This document shows positions 1-9,938 of a stretch of DNA of 62,214 bases, piece after piece. Numbering within the stretch: position 1 is the stretch's first letter; the number at the start of each line of letters is the position of its first letter. Made by a program: the position numbers and the translations under genes. The notes under the pieces were generated by a model. That model was not told the origin of the DNA, ran no database searches, and saw only the letters and a program-made list of their open reading frames with translations. The DNA lies in NCBI RefSeq assembly GCF_004138295.1, contig NZ_SCFM01000040.1, forward strand, positions 1 through 62,214, read 5' to 3'. The DNA is from Ectobacillus funiculus (lineage in GTDB: Bacteria; Bacillota; Bacilli; Bacillales; Bacillaceae_G).

Positions 1-616
1 TGATATCACCAAGGATAAACTGGGAAATGCTAAGTAGGTGAGAACCAAGGTCGCCCAGCGCACCGCTTCCGGAATGTTTATTAATATGACGCCATGTGAT
101 TGGTAATGTTGGATCTAGCAATCCATCCTGATCGTACGTTCCGGAGAATCTCATAATTTTGCCGAGTTTTCCAGAAGAAACAAGTTCTTTAATATAAGCG
201 TTTGCAGGATTCATAACATTGTTATACCCAACATAATTCACAACGCCCTTTTGCTTAGCAAGTGCAGCTAATTCTTTTGACTGCTCTGCGGAAAGGGTAA
301 GTGGCTTTTCACAATACACGTGTTTGCCGTTTTCCAAAGCTGCTTTTGCAACCTCATAGTGGAAAGCATTCGGTGTAGCAATATCGACAACATCAACCTG
401 TGGATCCGTAACAACTTCTTGCCAGCTCTCAGCCCATCTTGAGAATCCAAACTTTTCGCATGCCAGCTTAGCTGCCTCAACATTTACGTCAGCTACCACT
501 TCAAAAACAGGTTTTCCAAATTCAGGTCCAAATAACATTAAAGCGTTTGCAAAAGAGTTGGTATGAGCCTTCCCCATCCATCCAGCACCAACAAGTCCTA
601 TTCTTACTTCCTTCAT
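1..616 (-). CDS. Gfo/Idh/MocA family NAD(P)-dependent oxidoreductase (3' part outside window)
   Basis: The first 205 residues are visible; the gene runs off the left edge. The start is the ATG at 616, about 8 nt after an AGGGGAGAG-type ribosome site. The N-terminus has a Rossmann nucleotide-binding motif (GLVGAGWMGKAH, residues 7-18) and the family's EKP motif (CEKPLTL, around residue 97), whose Lys lies at the active site. The family oxidises or reduces sugars, inositols and related polyols; the substrate cannot be told from this part. It is divergent from an AraC-type regulator with a short shared spacer, so that regulator probably controls it in response to a sugar. Confidence 0.85.
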   Translation of the reverse strand, partial: MKEVRIGLVGAGWMGKAHTNSFANALMLFGPEFGKPVFEVVADVNVEAAKLACEKFGFSRWAESWQEVVTDPQVDVVDIATPNAFHYEVAKAALENGKHVYCEKPLTLSAEQSKELAALAKQKGVVNYVGYNNVMNPANAYIKELVSSGKLGKIMRFSGTYDQDGLLDPTLPITWRHINKHSGSGALGDLGSHLLSISQFILGDI

Positions 617-820
617 ACGTCTCTCCCCTTTTATCGTTACTATTACTTATTGCTTTTCTCTACCTCAGTTTAATATAATAAAAATGCAAATACACTAAGT
701 GATGTTGCTTATTTACTTAATAATATTGCTATGATATTTACGAGGGGATTTTTTACATTTTTTAATTACTATAATTTTATGATTAAATGTATAATTCATT
801 TTGAATTAAAGGAGAACACT

Positions 821-1657
821 ATGAAGATCATTGAAAAAGGTGTGTTACATCAATCTGAAGTCTTCTTTCATATTCCCAGTGAATTTGCGAAGAATGCGCT
901 TTACTGTTTGCATGATTCTGGACTATTCCACTGTAACGATAAATATGTCGTGGAAAGAGACAATTACAGCAACTATCTTATTATGTTGATTAGAAGAGGG
1001 TCCATGACCGTTAGATATGGAGATCAGGAATTTCAAGCGCAAAAAAACACTCTCGTTTTTCTCAATTGCCATCAACCGCATATGTACCGAGCAAATGAAA
1101 ATCTGCTCTTCGAATGGTTTCACTTTTCGGGCATTTCTAGTCAGCATTATTTTGATTTTCTCTTTGAGAAAAATGGCTGCGTTTTTTCAATCGAGAATAA
1201 TTTTGTTATTCCAGAATGCATGAGTCAAATTCTTCTTATGGCCGAAAAAGGCAATATCAATGAGCATTTTATTTCGATGAACATTCATAAAATTATGTAC
1301 GAATTGAATGAGATCTCAAATGAATCAACAGATATTCAAGAAAAAATTATCCTAAAAGCCATTGCATATATTGAAAGTCATTTTAATCTAGAGATCAATC
1401 TAAAGGAATTAGCGCATTATGTCAATTTAACCCCTTTTCATTTTTCACGTGTATTTAAAAAATATACCGGATACTCACCGTATGAATACGTTATTAACTT
1501 TCGGATAAACTATGCGAAAAAATTGCTTCATAACACCCAGCTGTCCATTAAGGAGATCTCTATTGCAGCAGGATTCAATAGTGACACCCACTTTATGACA
1601 ACATTTAAAAAGCATACGAACCTAACACCAAAGCAGTTTCGCGAAATCCAATTTTAG
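821..1657 (+). CDS. AraC family transcriptional regulator
   Basis: A 278-aa protein with an N-terminal cupin-like sensing domain and a C-terminal double helix-turn-helix (about residues 180-278). The second half shows the AraC signature (ISIAAGFNSDTHFMTTFKKH then LTPKQFR). I place the start at the ATG at 821 because an AAAGGAGA ribosome site precedes it by 7 nt; an upstream in-frame ATG at 731 has none. The gene is divergent from the Gfo/Idh dehydrogenase and is probably its sugar-responsive activator. This is inferred from position and family only. Confidence 0.88.
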   Translation: MKIIEKGVLHQSEVFFHIPSEFAKNALYCLHDSGLFHCNDKYVVERDNYSNYLIMLIRRGSMTVRYGDQEFQAQKNTLVFLNCHQPHMYRANENLLFEWFHFSGISSQHYFDFLFEKNGCVFSIENNFVIPECMSQILLMAEKGNINEHFISMNIHKIMYELNEISNESTDIQEKIILKAIAYIESHFNLEINLKELAHYVNLTPFHFSRVFKKYTGYSPYEYVINFRINYAKKLLHNTQLSIKEISIAAGFNSDTHFMTTFKKHTNLTPKQFREIQF

Positions 1658-1704
1658 AAAACGCTTCACTCACTATCCAAACGAACTGAGAATGCAGAGC
1701 AGCC

Positions 1705-1749
1705 AGCAATTCCATGAAAGGAACAACTGCATGGAATTGCTCTTTGTTT
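1705..1749 (+). terminator. Terminator after the AraC gene
   Basis: A perfect 12-bp stem (AGCAATTCCATG with CATGGAATTGCT) is followed by CTTTGTTTA. It lies about 50 nt after the regulator stop codon. Confidence 0.8.
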
Positions 1750-1811
1750 AAATTGAATAAAAAGAATAATATAGCGTAATCCACAAAATGATTTATAACT
1801 TTCATCAGGTT

Positions 1812-2273
1812 TTTCGTGCAGGATACCCCGACTTCAAGGAATGTGAAGGGCGTCGCCCAATGAGTAAGTCGGGGAGGAATGCGTGTTTTTGCGTCGCGCA
1901 ACATTCCAATGCTGCATTTCCTCCTTTACGGTATAATTTTAGATAAGAGAGTAACCGTTGGGCGAATCGTCGCTACAGGCACTCTTTTTGTTCTTTGACA
2001 ACCTAAGATATGAGGTTGGTTGCAGGAATACGTTGCAGCCGTAAAATCTTAGACGTAACTCGTCTGCCTAGTACGTGTGGAAATTTGAGTACTGCTACTA
2101 CTAGGCAATGCCGTGCGTAACGGTTGCTACTTGAGCATGTCTCTTGTAGCAGGGCGACCGTCAATACGCCCATGATGCAGAGGACACTCCAAGGTAGGAG
2201 GTCTTAGACCGTCAGTACTGCTGGTCACTCGCAAGCCCCCACTTCAAGTGTAGCTAAGTGGTGGGTAGTTGAC
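1812..2273 (-). mobile_element. ORF-less IS200/IS605-type (IscB/HEARO) element, about 460 bp
   Basis: The right end on the plus strand carries a hairpin of the AAGCCCCCACTT / AAGTGGTGGG type followed by TAGTTGAC. The 5' boundary of the iscB element near 60626 has the same kind of end (AAGCCCCCGCTT, then TAGTTGAC). The other end has a second palindrome (CCCCGACTT with AAGTCGGGG, 1826-1883). No protein gene fits between the ends; only an AAAGGAGG site and a tiny ORF follow the RNA part. I read it as a non-autonomous or deleted HEARO-type element read on the minus strand. The left boundary is approximate. Confidence 0.6.
1930..2273 (-). ncRNA. HEARO / omega-RNA-like structured RNA without its nuclease gene
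   Basis: On the minus strand this begins with the element-end hairpin at 2273 and runs to an AAAGGAGG site near 1920. It is rich in inverted repeats, for example the CCTACCTTGGAG region near 2190 and TACTAGGCAGAC near 2070. In IscB systems the omega RNA lies directly 5' of iscB and starts at the transposon end, with its guide taken from the flank. By that rule the guide here would be the reverse complement of about 2274-2290. The assignment rests on end similarity to the iscB element at 59-60.6 kb and on position, not on a covariance search. Confidence 0.5.
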
Positions 2274-2305
2274 GCACTGAATTGGCACAAAACGAACAAA
2301 AATAT

Positions 2306-2773
2306 TTATGTAACGTTGCCTTTTAATACATACTTTACAGCTTCTTTAATCTCCTGGTAACTGGTGCACCGGCAAATATTAGAACTCAGCCATTCTTCCA
2401 GCATCTCGTCAGTTGCGTTAGGATGCTGGTTCACGAGTGCATGTGCATTCATAATAAATCCAGATGTGCAATACCCGCACTGGAACGCCCATTTCTCAAT
2501 AAATGCATGTTGCATAGGAGCGTTTTGTAAGCCTTCGATTGTCGTGACCTGTTTTCCGCGTGCATCAACAGCCAGCATCATGCATGACTTATTTGGCAAA
2601 CCGTCTACAAGCACCGTACAGGCACCACAATCCCCATTCTCACAGCCGCGCTTGGCACCCGTTAAATCGAATTTACCTCTTAATATGTCTAACAATGTAT
2701 CTGCCATTCTTACAACTGTATCCCGCTGTTCGCCATTGATCGTGAGGGTTAATTTTATATGTTTGATGTTCAA
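2306..2773 (-). CDS. Molybdenum hydroxylase (xanthine dehydrogenase-type) [2Fe-2S] subunit
   Basis: A 155-aa small subunit with two [2Fe-2S] clusters. The plant-ferredoxin-like cluster ligands are in CENGDCGACTVLVDG (about residues 44-58) with a later Cys in NKSCMM. The second cluster uses CGYCTSGF and CRCTSYQE near residues 98-140. It passes electrons from the Mo centre to FAD. The start is a TTG overlapping the previous stop as TTGA, preceded by AAGGGGTGAG, so it is translationally coupled to the FAD subunit. It resembles PucE of the Bacillus purine operon, but nicotinate- or CO-dehydrogenase relatives share this architecture, so the substrate is open. Confidence 0.9.
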   Translation of the reverse strand: MNIKHIKLTLTINGEQRDTVVRMADTLLDILRGKFDLTGAKRGCENGDCGACTVLVDGLPNKSCMMLAVDARGKQVTTIEGLQNAPMQHAFIEKWAFQCGYCTSGFIMNAHALVNQHPNATDEMLEEWLSSNICRCTSYQEIKEAVKYVLKGNVT

Positions 2774-3609
2774 GAGCTCACCCCTTCTAAATATGTTAAA
2801 GCATCGTATAAAGTATTTTGCAGCACAAATACACGATACTCTCTAGAGCCGCGTATATCCTCTAATACAGGAGCAGGAATACAACGAACTGCCCTTTCAA
2901 TTCGATCTTCGAGAGTTGCACTTTTGTTGTTTAATTCCATTTCCATGGCAGAAGAACGAAATGGGAAGTTACATAATCCGCTAATCGCTACCCGTATGGA
3001 AGTATCTGTTCTTAATGCTGCAAGTGTAATAAGTGGATAATCTACCACCTCAAGCTTCCTTTTTTTCACAACATAAAAAGGCATTTTCGTATAGTGAGCA
3101 TCTGTTATAATTTGCACGAGAAATTGTCCTGGGTTTAAACGCAGCTTTTCTATGAAAATCTGATGTATAGGAACATGTCGAATCCCGTCTCTGCCTGCAA
3201 TAACTAAAATACTATCTGTTAGCAACAATGGAAGTACGGCTTCACGAAAGATGATATCGCTAGCTAGATTTCCTCCTAATGTAATTTGATTTCGCGATGT
3301 ACGATCGGCTATTTTCACAGCTGTTTCTCCAAGGAACGGAAATATTTTCGATTCTGCAAGTTGTGTTAAGGTAAGCGTTGCTCCAACGACTATAGAATTT
3401 TGCTGAAAAGTCAGAGTATTACATTCAGGAATTCCTTTTAAATCAATGACTGCCTTTGTAAAAATCAAATTTAGCCTTCCGAGTGTAAGGATCTCTGTTC
3501 CACCACTGTAATATAATGGTTGTTTCCCTTCTTGATACAGCCTATCGAACAGCTGCACTGCCTCCAATATTGAATAAGGAAAATAGCCTTCGAAATCGAA
3601 TGGCATCAT
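2770..3609 (-). CDS. Molybdenum hydroxylase FAD-binding subunit
   Basis: A 279-aa medium subunit of the xanthine dehydrogenase family. The FAD-binding segments are YYSGGTEIL (about residues 33-41) and RNQITLGGNLAS (about 105-116), followed by the CO-dehydrogenase flavoprotein C-terminal domain. It carries electrons from the Fe-S subunit to NAD or another acceptor. The ATG overlaps the stop of the Mo-subunit gene by 4 nt (ATGA), and its own stop overlaps the next start, so the three genes form one tight operon. Closest in kind to PucC. Confidence 0.9.
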   Translation of the reverse strand: MMPFDFEGYFPYSILEAVQLFDRLYQEGKQPLYYSGGTEILTLGRLNLIFTKAVIDLKGIPECNTLTFQQNSIVVGATLTLTQLAESKIFPFLGETAVKIADRTSRNQITLGGNLASDIIFREAVLPLLLTDSILVIAGRDGIRHVPIHQIFIEKLRLNPGQFLVQIITDAHYTKMPFYVVKKRKLEVVDYPLITLAALRTDTSIRVAISGLCNFPFRSSAMEMELNNKSATLEDRIERAVRCIPAPVLEDIRGSREYRVFVLQNTLYDALTYLEGVSS

Positions 3610-5945
3610 TGGAATCTATCTCCTCCTTGCTTTTTCGTTTTCCAAATATACTCTGGAGTAAGAGGTAATTGATGAAGGGAAACATCGGAAGCAACGGACA
3701 AACTATTTGCTACTGCGGCTGGCATCCCCATAATGCCATGTTCTCCAAGACCCCGGGAACCAAACGGGGAACCATCAACTGGATTTTCAATGAATTGTAC
3801 GATATACTTGGGTTGCTCCCCATAATGAAGCACTTTATAAGAGCGAAACTGATTGGTTAACACTCTACCCTTGTCGTCATACTTAAATCCTTCTCTCGTT
3901 GCAAAGCTTAATCCCATACTCATCGCACCCATTATCTGCGTTTCAGCACCTTTTTGATTTAAAATCTGCCCTGCATCTGCAACACTTACAGCACGGATTA
4001 ACTTATAAGTATAGTCCCTTGTGTCGAATTCAACTTCTACTGCTTGTGCAATCACGCCCCATTCCGGTCCCGGATTTCCCTTTCCCGTTTCCCAGTCAAA
4101 TGTAATTCCTTCAACTATGTATGTTCCCCTTCCAACAACTTGCGGTCCTGCGACTCTTCCATCCGGAAATGTATAGCCTAGGACAATTTTAGAGAAGTCC
4201 ACAGAATGATGAGGTGCAGCCTTCATATATACTTTTTTATTAGCGATTTCCAACTCATCTACTGAAATGTCCAATAAAACAGATGCTGTTTGCTTTAATT
4301 GCCTAATCGCGTCTTCTGCTGCTGCAAGAACTGCCTTTCCGGAAAGATATGTTGTACGGCTCGCCACTGTCTCATAATGGTCTGGCGCCACCTGCGTATT
4401 TACTTCCATTTGAATATGCACATCATCTGCGCTCATATTCATTTTTTCTGCAACCATTTGTGTTAAAACGGTTTTTGTCCCCTGCCCCATTTCAATTGCT
4501 GCACAATTAATATTTACACTGCCATCTTCGTTAAAAGTTAATATGGCACCCGCTCCAGCATGTGACGGTGTACTCCCATTCTTCCAAGCACAGCCAATTC
4601 CTTTTGCCCGTACTTTCCGATCTGAAATTTGAATGTGCTGCCCCTCTTCCCAATTCATAAGCTCCTTTAGCTTCAATAAGCATTCCTTGATATCTCCGAG
4701 ATTACTTTTAGTCAAAAGAACTTGTGAAGGGGACGTGTCGCCTGGCTGTATTGCATTTTTATAACGAAATTCTAAGGGACACATTCCTATTTTTTTTGCC
4801 AGGATATCGATGGTTCGTTCTGTAACGAATGCAGACTCAGGACGCCCGAACCCTCGAAAATCTGTTACATAGGGATGGTTGGTATACATCGATAGTGAAT
4901 CGCACCATACATTTTCTATGGAGTAAGGCCCTGTGCAATCATATGTAGCAGCCTTAGTAATAGGGATTGCCCTTTCTGCATATGCACCGCCATCAAATAA
5001 ATACAAGAGCTCTAGTGCCTGTAATTTCCCATCTTTTGTACACCCCATTCTAACCTTTGCATATAAACCCAAATGAACAGGTGATGTAACAAAGTCTTCT
5101 TCCCGGCTATTACGGATCTTCACCCTTCTTCCCCCTACAGCCAAGGAGGCAACATAAGCCAAAAATTCTAATTGCACATTCGTTTTTGCACCGAATGATC
5201 CGCCGAGTAATGGTACATGGACATGCACCTTTCCTTCATCAAGATGAAACGTTTTACTTAATTGTTTCTTAATTCCAAACGGTGCATGTGAGGCAGAGTG
5301 TACAATAACATCTCCTGATTTCTTGATCTCTACCTCGGCACATCTTGTCTCAATCGCCGTGTGGTCAGATTGATTAAAGGAAAACACTTCTTCTACAATC
5401 ACATCACACTGCGCAAACCCCTCCGCAATATTTCCTTTACGGATTCTCATTCTATTCGCTATATTTGTACCTGGCTCCGGTCGCACTTGTGAAGTAATTT
5501 TGTATTGTTGTAATTGTTCATGAACAAGAGGCGCACCCTCTTGATAAGCCTGCAAAGGTGAATTGACTACAGGCAGCTCTCTATATGTAACACGTATCAA
5601 AGAAACTGCTTGGGCAGCAATTGCTTCGCTATCTGCTATGACCATCGCAATCGGCTCCCCAAAATACCGTACCGTGTCAAAGGCAAGAATTGGGCGATCT
5701 ACAAGGGTAGTCCCAACTAAAAGCGGGTAGTCTTTACCCGTCACAATCATACGGACACCATGTACCCCCCAAGCCTCCCCTATGTCAATCTGATCTAGGT
5801 AAGCATGCGCATAGGCGCTTGTCAAAAGCTTCACATGTAATGTACCGATTTCCTGTTTGTCATCGATATATTTTACTCTCCCGGTAACCTTATCCCAGCC
5901 TTCTTTCTTTGGAATACTCTTTCCAATCACGCGATACTGTTCCAT
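3606..5945 (-). CDS. Molybdenum hydroxylase Mo-cofactor-binding catalytic subunit
   Basis: A 779-aa large subunit. Visible family features are the N-terminal domain (GKSIPKKEGWDKVTGRVKY), the Mo-cofactor segments GGSFGAK (near residue 250) and FRGFGRPES (near 365), a GQG motif (IEMGQGTKT, near 490), and a C-terminal GSRGLGEHG with the glutamate expected for the catalytic base. It would hydroxylate a purine or other N-heterocycle using water as oxygen source. First gene of the three-gene operon. No xdhC/pucA-type maturation gene or purine transporter is nearby, so cofactor insertion must be supplied from elsewhere. Confidence 0.9.
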   Translation of the reverse strand: MEQYRVIGKSIPKKEGWDKVTGRVKYIDDKQEIGTLHVKLLTSAYAHAYLDQIDIGEAWGVHGVRMIVTGKDYPLLVGTTLVDRPILAFDTVRYFGEPIAMVIADSEAIAAQAVSLIRVTYRELPVVNSPLQAYQEGAPLVHEQLQQYKITSQVRPEPGTNIANRMRIRKGNIAEGFAQCDVIVEEVFSFNQSDHTAIETRCAEVEIKKSGDVIVHSASHAPFGIKKQLSKTFHLDEGKVHVHVPLLGGSFGAKTNVQLEFLAYVASLAVGGRRVKIRNSREEDFVTSPVHLGLYAKVRMGCTKDGKLQALELLYLFDGGAYAERAIPITKAATYDCTGPYSIENVWCDSLSMYTNHPYVTDFRGFGRPESAFVTERTIDILAKKIGMCPLEFRYKNAIQPGDTSPSQVLLTKSNLGDIKECLLKLKELMNWEEGQHIQISDRKVRAKGIGCAWKNGSTPSHAGAGAILTFNEDGSVNINCAAIEMGQGTKTVLTQMVAEKMNMSADDVHIQMEVNTQVAPDHYETVASRTTYLSGKAVLAAAEDAIRQLKQTASVLLDISVDELEIANKKVYMKAAPHHSVDFSKIVLGYTFPDGRVAGPQVVGRGTYIVEGITFDWETGKGNPGPEWGVIAQAVEVEFDTRDYTYKLIRAVSVADAGQILNQKGAETQIMGAMSMGLSFATREGFKYDDKGRVLTNQFRSYKVLHYGEQPKYIVQFIENPVDGSPFGSRGLGEHGIMGMPAAVANSLSVASDVSLHQLPLTPEYIWKTKKQGGDRFQ

Positions 5946-5999
5946 TTGTTCCCCCCTTATGACACACCTTTATAAATTCATATTAGTTGACCAACCTTT

Positions 6000-6321
6000 T
6001 TAGACGTAATTCCCTATACTATGGAGAATCTCCTCTGGACACGATATTAGGCCGATATTGGAAGAAGCTTTATGGGATAATCCTGTTCTTCTGCCTGCCA
6101 TCATACCTGCCACAAAGTTGCCGATAATCGTTAAAAGAACAGCTCCTAATGCAAGCCACACGAATTCACCTAACGTAAAAGGATCGATACTTAATCCGAA
6201 ACTAAAAAAGAAAATGGCGCCAAAGAAATCTCAAAAAGGCACGACAAGATGTTCGATTCGGTCACTGTGCTCTGTTTCAGAAAGAACAAGACCCTGTACC
6301 ACATTTGCACCAGAACCTCAT
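6000..6321 (-). pseudogene. Remnant of a CPA2/Kef-type cation:proton antiporter
   Basis: Translating the minus strand gives a fragment reading GANVVQGLVLSETEHSDRIE, then an in-frame TGA (an Arg codon changed to stop near 6228). It continues into typical antiporter membrane sequence (DFFGAIFFFSFGLSIDPFTL, then FVAGMMAGRRTGLSHKAS). After about 100 residues the homology ends and a stop follows near 6000. Both ends of the gene are missing. It sits between the Mo-hydroxylase operon and the LysR gene and has no visible function. Confidence 0.7.
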
Positions 6322-6331
6322 TACGTAATAA

Positions 6332-7237
6332 TCAACGCTTAAAATCATCGGATCTCCTGAAAAATTCCTGAAGAAAATTATAAAATAATTTTTCTGTTGG
6401 AAGCAGTATCCGTTCTTTCGGAGTGATCACGCCTACTGTTCTTGTTACATTTGGTTCAACCAATGGTATTTTCACTGTTGAGCGTGGAAAGCTATCGACT
6501 AATGTGACTTCTGGCATGAGAGTAACACCGAGACCAGCTGAAACTAATCCTTTTAATGCATCAATATCATCCCCCTCAAAGGCAACGTGTGGCGTAAAGC
6601 CCAGCTCCTGACAAGCATTCACAACAAGATCTCGAAAGATATAACCTTCAGGTAATAAAACGAATGGTTCTTCTGCTAGTTCCCGAAGCCTTAGGGAGGA
6701 CCTTTTCGCAAGCGGGTGGTGAAGTGGCAAAAGAGCCAAAATATTTTCCGTAAATAATGGTTTTTGTTGCAGCTTTTTTTCTTCCAAAGGCAGTGGACCG
6801 ATTAGTGCGAGATTAAAATCTCCTTTAATAACATTGGTGATTAAGTCGCGATAAAGTGCTTGTTTCAGCTGAAATTTAGCTTCAGGATAGCGCATTCTAA
6901 ATGCATAGATCACGGTTGGTAATGTATGTGCAGCTAAGCTAATCGGAAATGTAATGCGCACGGTTCCTTTTTCCGGATCTAAATATTCTTCAACCTCACG
7001 TCTCGCATCATCCATCACATTCATGGCATGCTTCATCCGTTCAAAAAATATTTTTCCGATTGGCGTTAAACGAACCCTCCGTCCGTCTCTGATAAACAAA
7101 TCGACTCCTAATTCATTTTCTAAATTTACAATTTGTCTGCTTACAGAAGATTGTGCTACATGTAAAGAATCTGCGGCCTCGGTTACATGTTCGCGAATAG
7201 CAACTTCCATAAAATAGCGGATTTGTCTAAAGTCCAC
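6332..7237 (-). CDS. LysR family regulator, GltC-like
   Basis: A 301-aa LysR regulator. The N-terminal winged helix reads RQIRYFMEVAIREHVTEAAD, then LHVAQSSVSRQI (residues 4-35), followed by the two-lobed effector domain. Sequence and length closely follow Bacillus GltC, which couples nitrogen and carbon status by sensing glutamate dehydrogenase and 2-oxoglutarate. The gene is divergent from gdhA with a 176-bp spacer, so I infer that it regulates glutamate dehydrogenase here rather than gltAB, which is not in the window. The start ATG follows a GGGGGAT site. Confidence 0.88.
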   Translation of the reverse strand: MDFRQIRYFMEVAIREHVTEAADSLHVAQSSVSRQIVNLENELGVDLFIRDGRRVRLTPIGKIFFERMKHAMNVMDDARREVEEYLDPEKGTVRITFPISLAAHTLPTVIYAFRMRYPEAKFQLKQALYRDLITNVIKGDFNLALIGPLPLEEKKLQQKPLFTENILALLPLHHPLAKRSSLRLRELAEEPFVLLPEGYIFRDLVVNACQELGFTPHVAFEGDDIDALKGLVSAGLGVTLMPEVTLVDSFPRSTVKIPLVEPNVTRTVGVITPKERILLPTEKLFYNFLQEFFRRSDDFKR

Positions 7238-8796
<1,559 letters not shown>

Positions 8797-8821
8797 TATT
8801 TTATTATAATAATGGTATCTC

Positions 8822-8849
8822 TCCCCCATTGCAGTAAGGCATTGGGGGC
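8822..8849 (+). terminator. Possible terminator hairpin after gdhA
   Basis: CCCCCATTGC and GCATTGGGGG form a 10-bp stem with one mismatch about 25 nt after the gdhA stop. There is no T-run, so it could be a 3' stabilising hairpin instead. Confidence 0.4.
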
Positions 8850-8905
8850 ATGAACTCCGATTCGATCTATTAAATGGTCATTAGTTGTTTAAAAAAAAAA
8901 TTTAT

Positions 8906-9021
8906 TATTGTGGTAATTGAAATTACAGTCTCATGCAATCTTTAAAACTAGATCCCAGGACGTCTGTACTAACCCCTCCCCTGCTCTACTTGATGCTTTT
9001 TCATCCTCTCTTTTCGTTAAA
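8906..9021 (+). repeat. Dispersed repeat B, copy 1
   Basis: This stretch (from AATTGAAATTACAGTCTC to TGCTTTTTCATCCTCTCTT) is recognisably related to 24688-24803. Shared blocks are AATTGAAATTACA, CTAACYCCTYCCCTG, CTACTTGNTGCTTTTT and TCATCCNCTCTT. It carries no ORF. In the second copy it leads into a 41-aa gene unit, so this may be a truncated copy of that unit. Confidence 0.5.
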
Positions 9022-9078
9022 TTATCCTTCTCTTATCTTCCATAAAAACAAAGTTAAAAATTTTTGATATTACATCCA

Positions 9079-9222
9079 AATAAAGAAAACTCGCTGATTG
9101 GCGAGCCCTGCCCCCTGGGCGAAGACAGAGGCGTAGTTGCCCTTATACTGTATTTCCAAAATTTCCGACTACGTCGAATTCGCTTCTAGCTGGAAATTTA
9201 TACTTTCCTACAGTGTAAAAAA
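9079..9222 (+). repeat. Dispersed repeat A, copy 1 (about 145 bp)
   Basis: Begins TAAAGAAAACTCGC, contains CCCTGCC...GGGCGAAGACAGAGGCGTAG and CGACTACGTCGAATTC, and ends TTTATACTTTCCTACAGTGT before an A-run. Other copies lie at 26705, 35305, 49983, and (right half only) 44839 and 58535. The A-run end abuts the U-tract of a minus-strand terminator here. Confidence 0.85.
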
Positions 9223-9263
9223 ACAGCAAAGCCCATGTCAGCCACTCAGCTGACATGGGCTTT
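9214..9263 (-). terminator. Strong terminator downstream of the MFS remnant
   Basis: A perfect 15-bp stem (AAAGCCCATGTCAGC at 9228-9242 with its complement at 9249-9263), followed on the minus strand by a run of seven T. The run is directly continuous with repeat A copy 1. Confidence 0.9.
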
Positions 9264-9294
9264 GTCCCCGATCAGATATGAAGAGTAAAAATTT

Positions 9295-9636
9295 TCATCT
9301 TGAAGCTTGTACTGCTAAAGAAGTTTTTCTGACTAATCCATAATAGGAAACGAGTGCCAAAAAACTAGCTGAAAAAATAACCACTCCCATTGGAACAGCT
9401 GTATGTTCACCTGCTATTCCCACAAGCGGAGCAGCCAATGAACCAAGCACAAATGGCAATAAACCTAATAATGCAGAGGCGCTTCCGGCAATATGTCCTT
9501 GTGTCTCCATTGCTAATGAAAAAGAAGTCGTAGCAATAACTCCGAGGGAGCTTACTAAAAAGAATATAGGAATAACGACAGCTAACAGCGGCGCTTTTAA
9601 AATAAGAGCTATTAGTAATACAGTTGTTCTCGCCTT
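9295..9636 (-). pseudogene. C-terminal remnant of a Bcr/CflA-like MFS drug transporter
   Basis: Only the last three or four membrane helices remain: KARTTVLLIALILKAPLLAV, then IFFLVSSLGVIATTSFSLAM, then GLLPFVLGSLAAPLVGIAG. A normal MFS protein is about 400 aa. The upstream part of the reading frame (to 9732) has no transporter character and belongs to unrelated sequence joined at about 9637. The strong terminator just beyond it is the original gene's 3' end. Confidence 0.7.
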
Positions 9637-9690
9637 TCTGTAAAAACAAAGATTTTCTATTAAACTCTTTAAGAATCCTTCTATCCTGTA

Positions 9691-9822
9691 GCTATTGAAG
9701 CGTTGAAAAAAGAAAAAGATGCCATTAAGCATCTAAATAAGACAAGTGAAATTTGCAATCAGTATGATCTATCATATGGCATTCATGCCAAATCCATTGA
9801 TAAAAATAAAAAACTGTGGTAA
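9691..9822 (+). pseudogene. Unrecognised gene fragment (C-terminal about 43 codons)
   Basis: An open stretch reads AIEALKKEKDAIKHLNKTSE, is charged and helical, and ends at TAA 9822. It has no start codon or ribosome site and directly adjoins the MFS remnant, so it looks like the tail of another gene brought in by rearrangement. I do not recognise its family. Confidence 0.3.
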
Positions 9823-9938
9823 ATTGATATAGAAACACGTTTTATTTTAAATTAAAACATAGTATCCCAATTATTATTTTACATTAAAAAACCCCTTTAG
9901 TCAATCCCTATTTTCATTTTTTTAAAGGAGTGCTTGAT

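Noticed and set aside
1605-1904. A 99-codon minus-strand frame
   Set aside because: It covers the AraC terminator and one end of the HEARO-type element, with no protein-like pattern.
2306-5945. Calling the Mo-hydroxylase operon a definite xanthine dehydrogenase (puc)
   Set aside because: No purine gene, transporter or maturation gene is near; nicotinate- and CO-type relatives share the same subunits.
8822-8849. A certain rho-independent terminator after gdhA
   Set aside because: The stem is good but no T-run follows, so it is listed only at low confidence.
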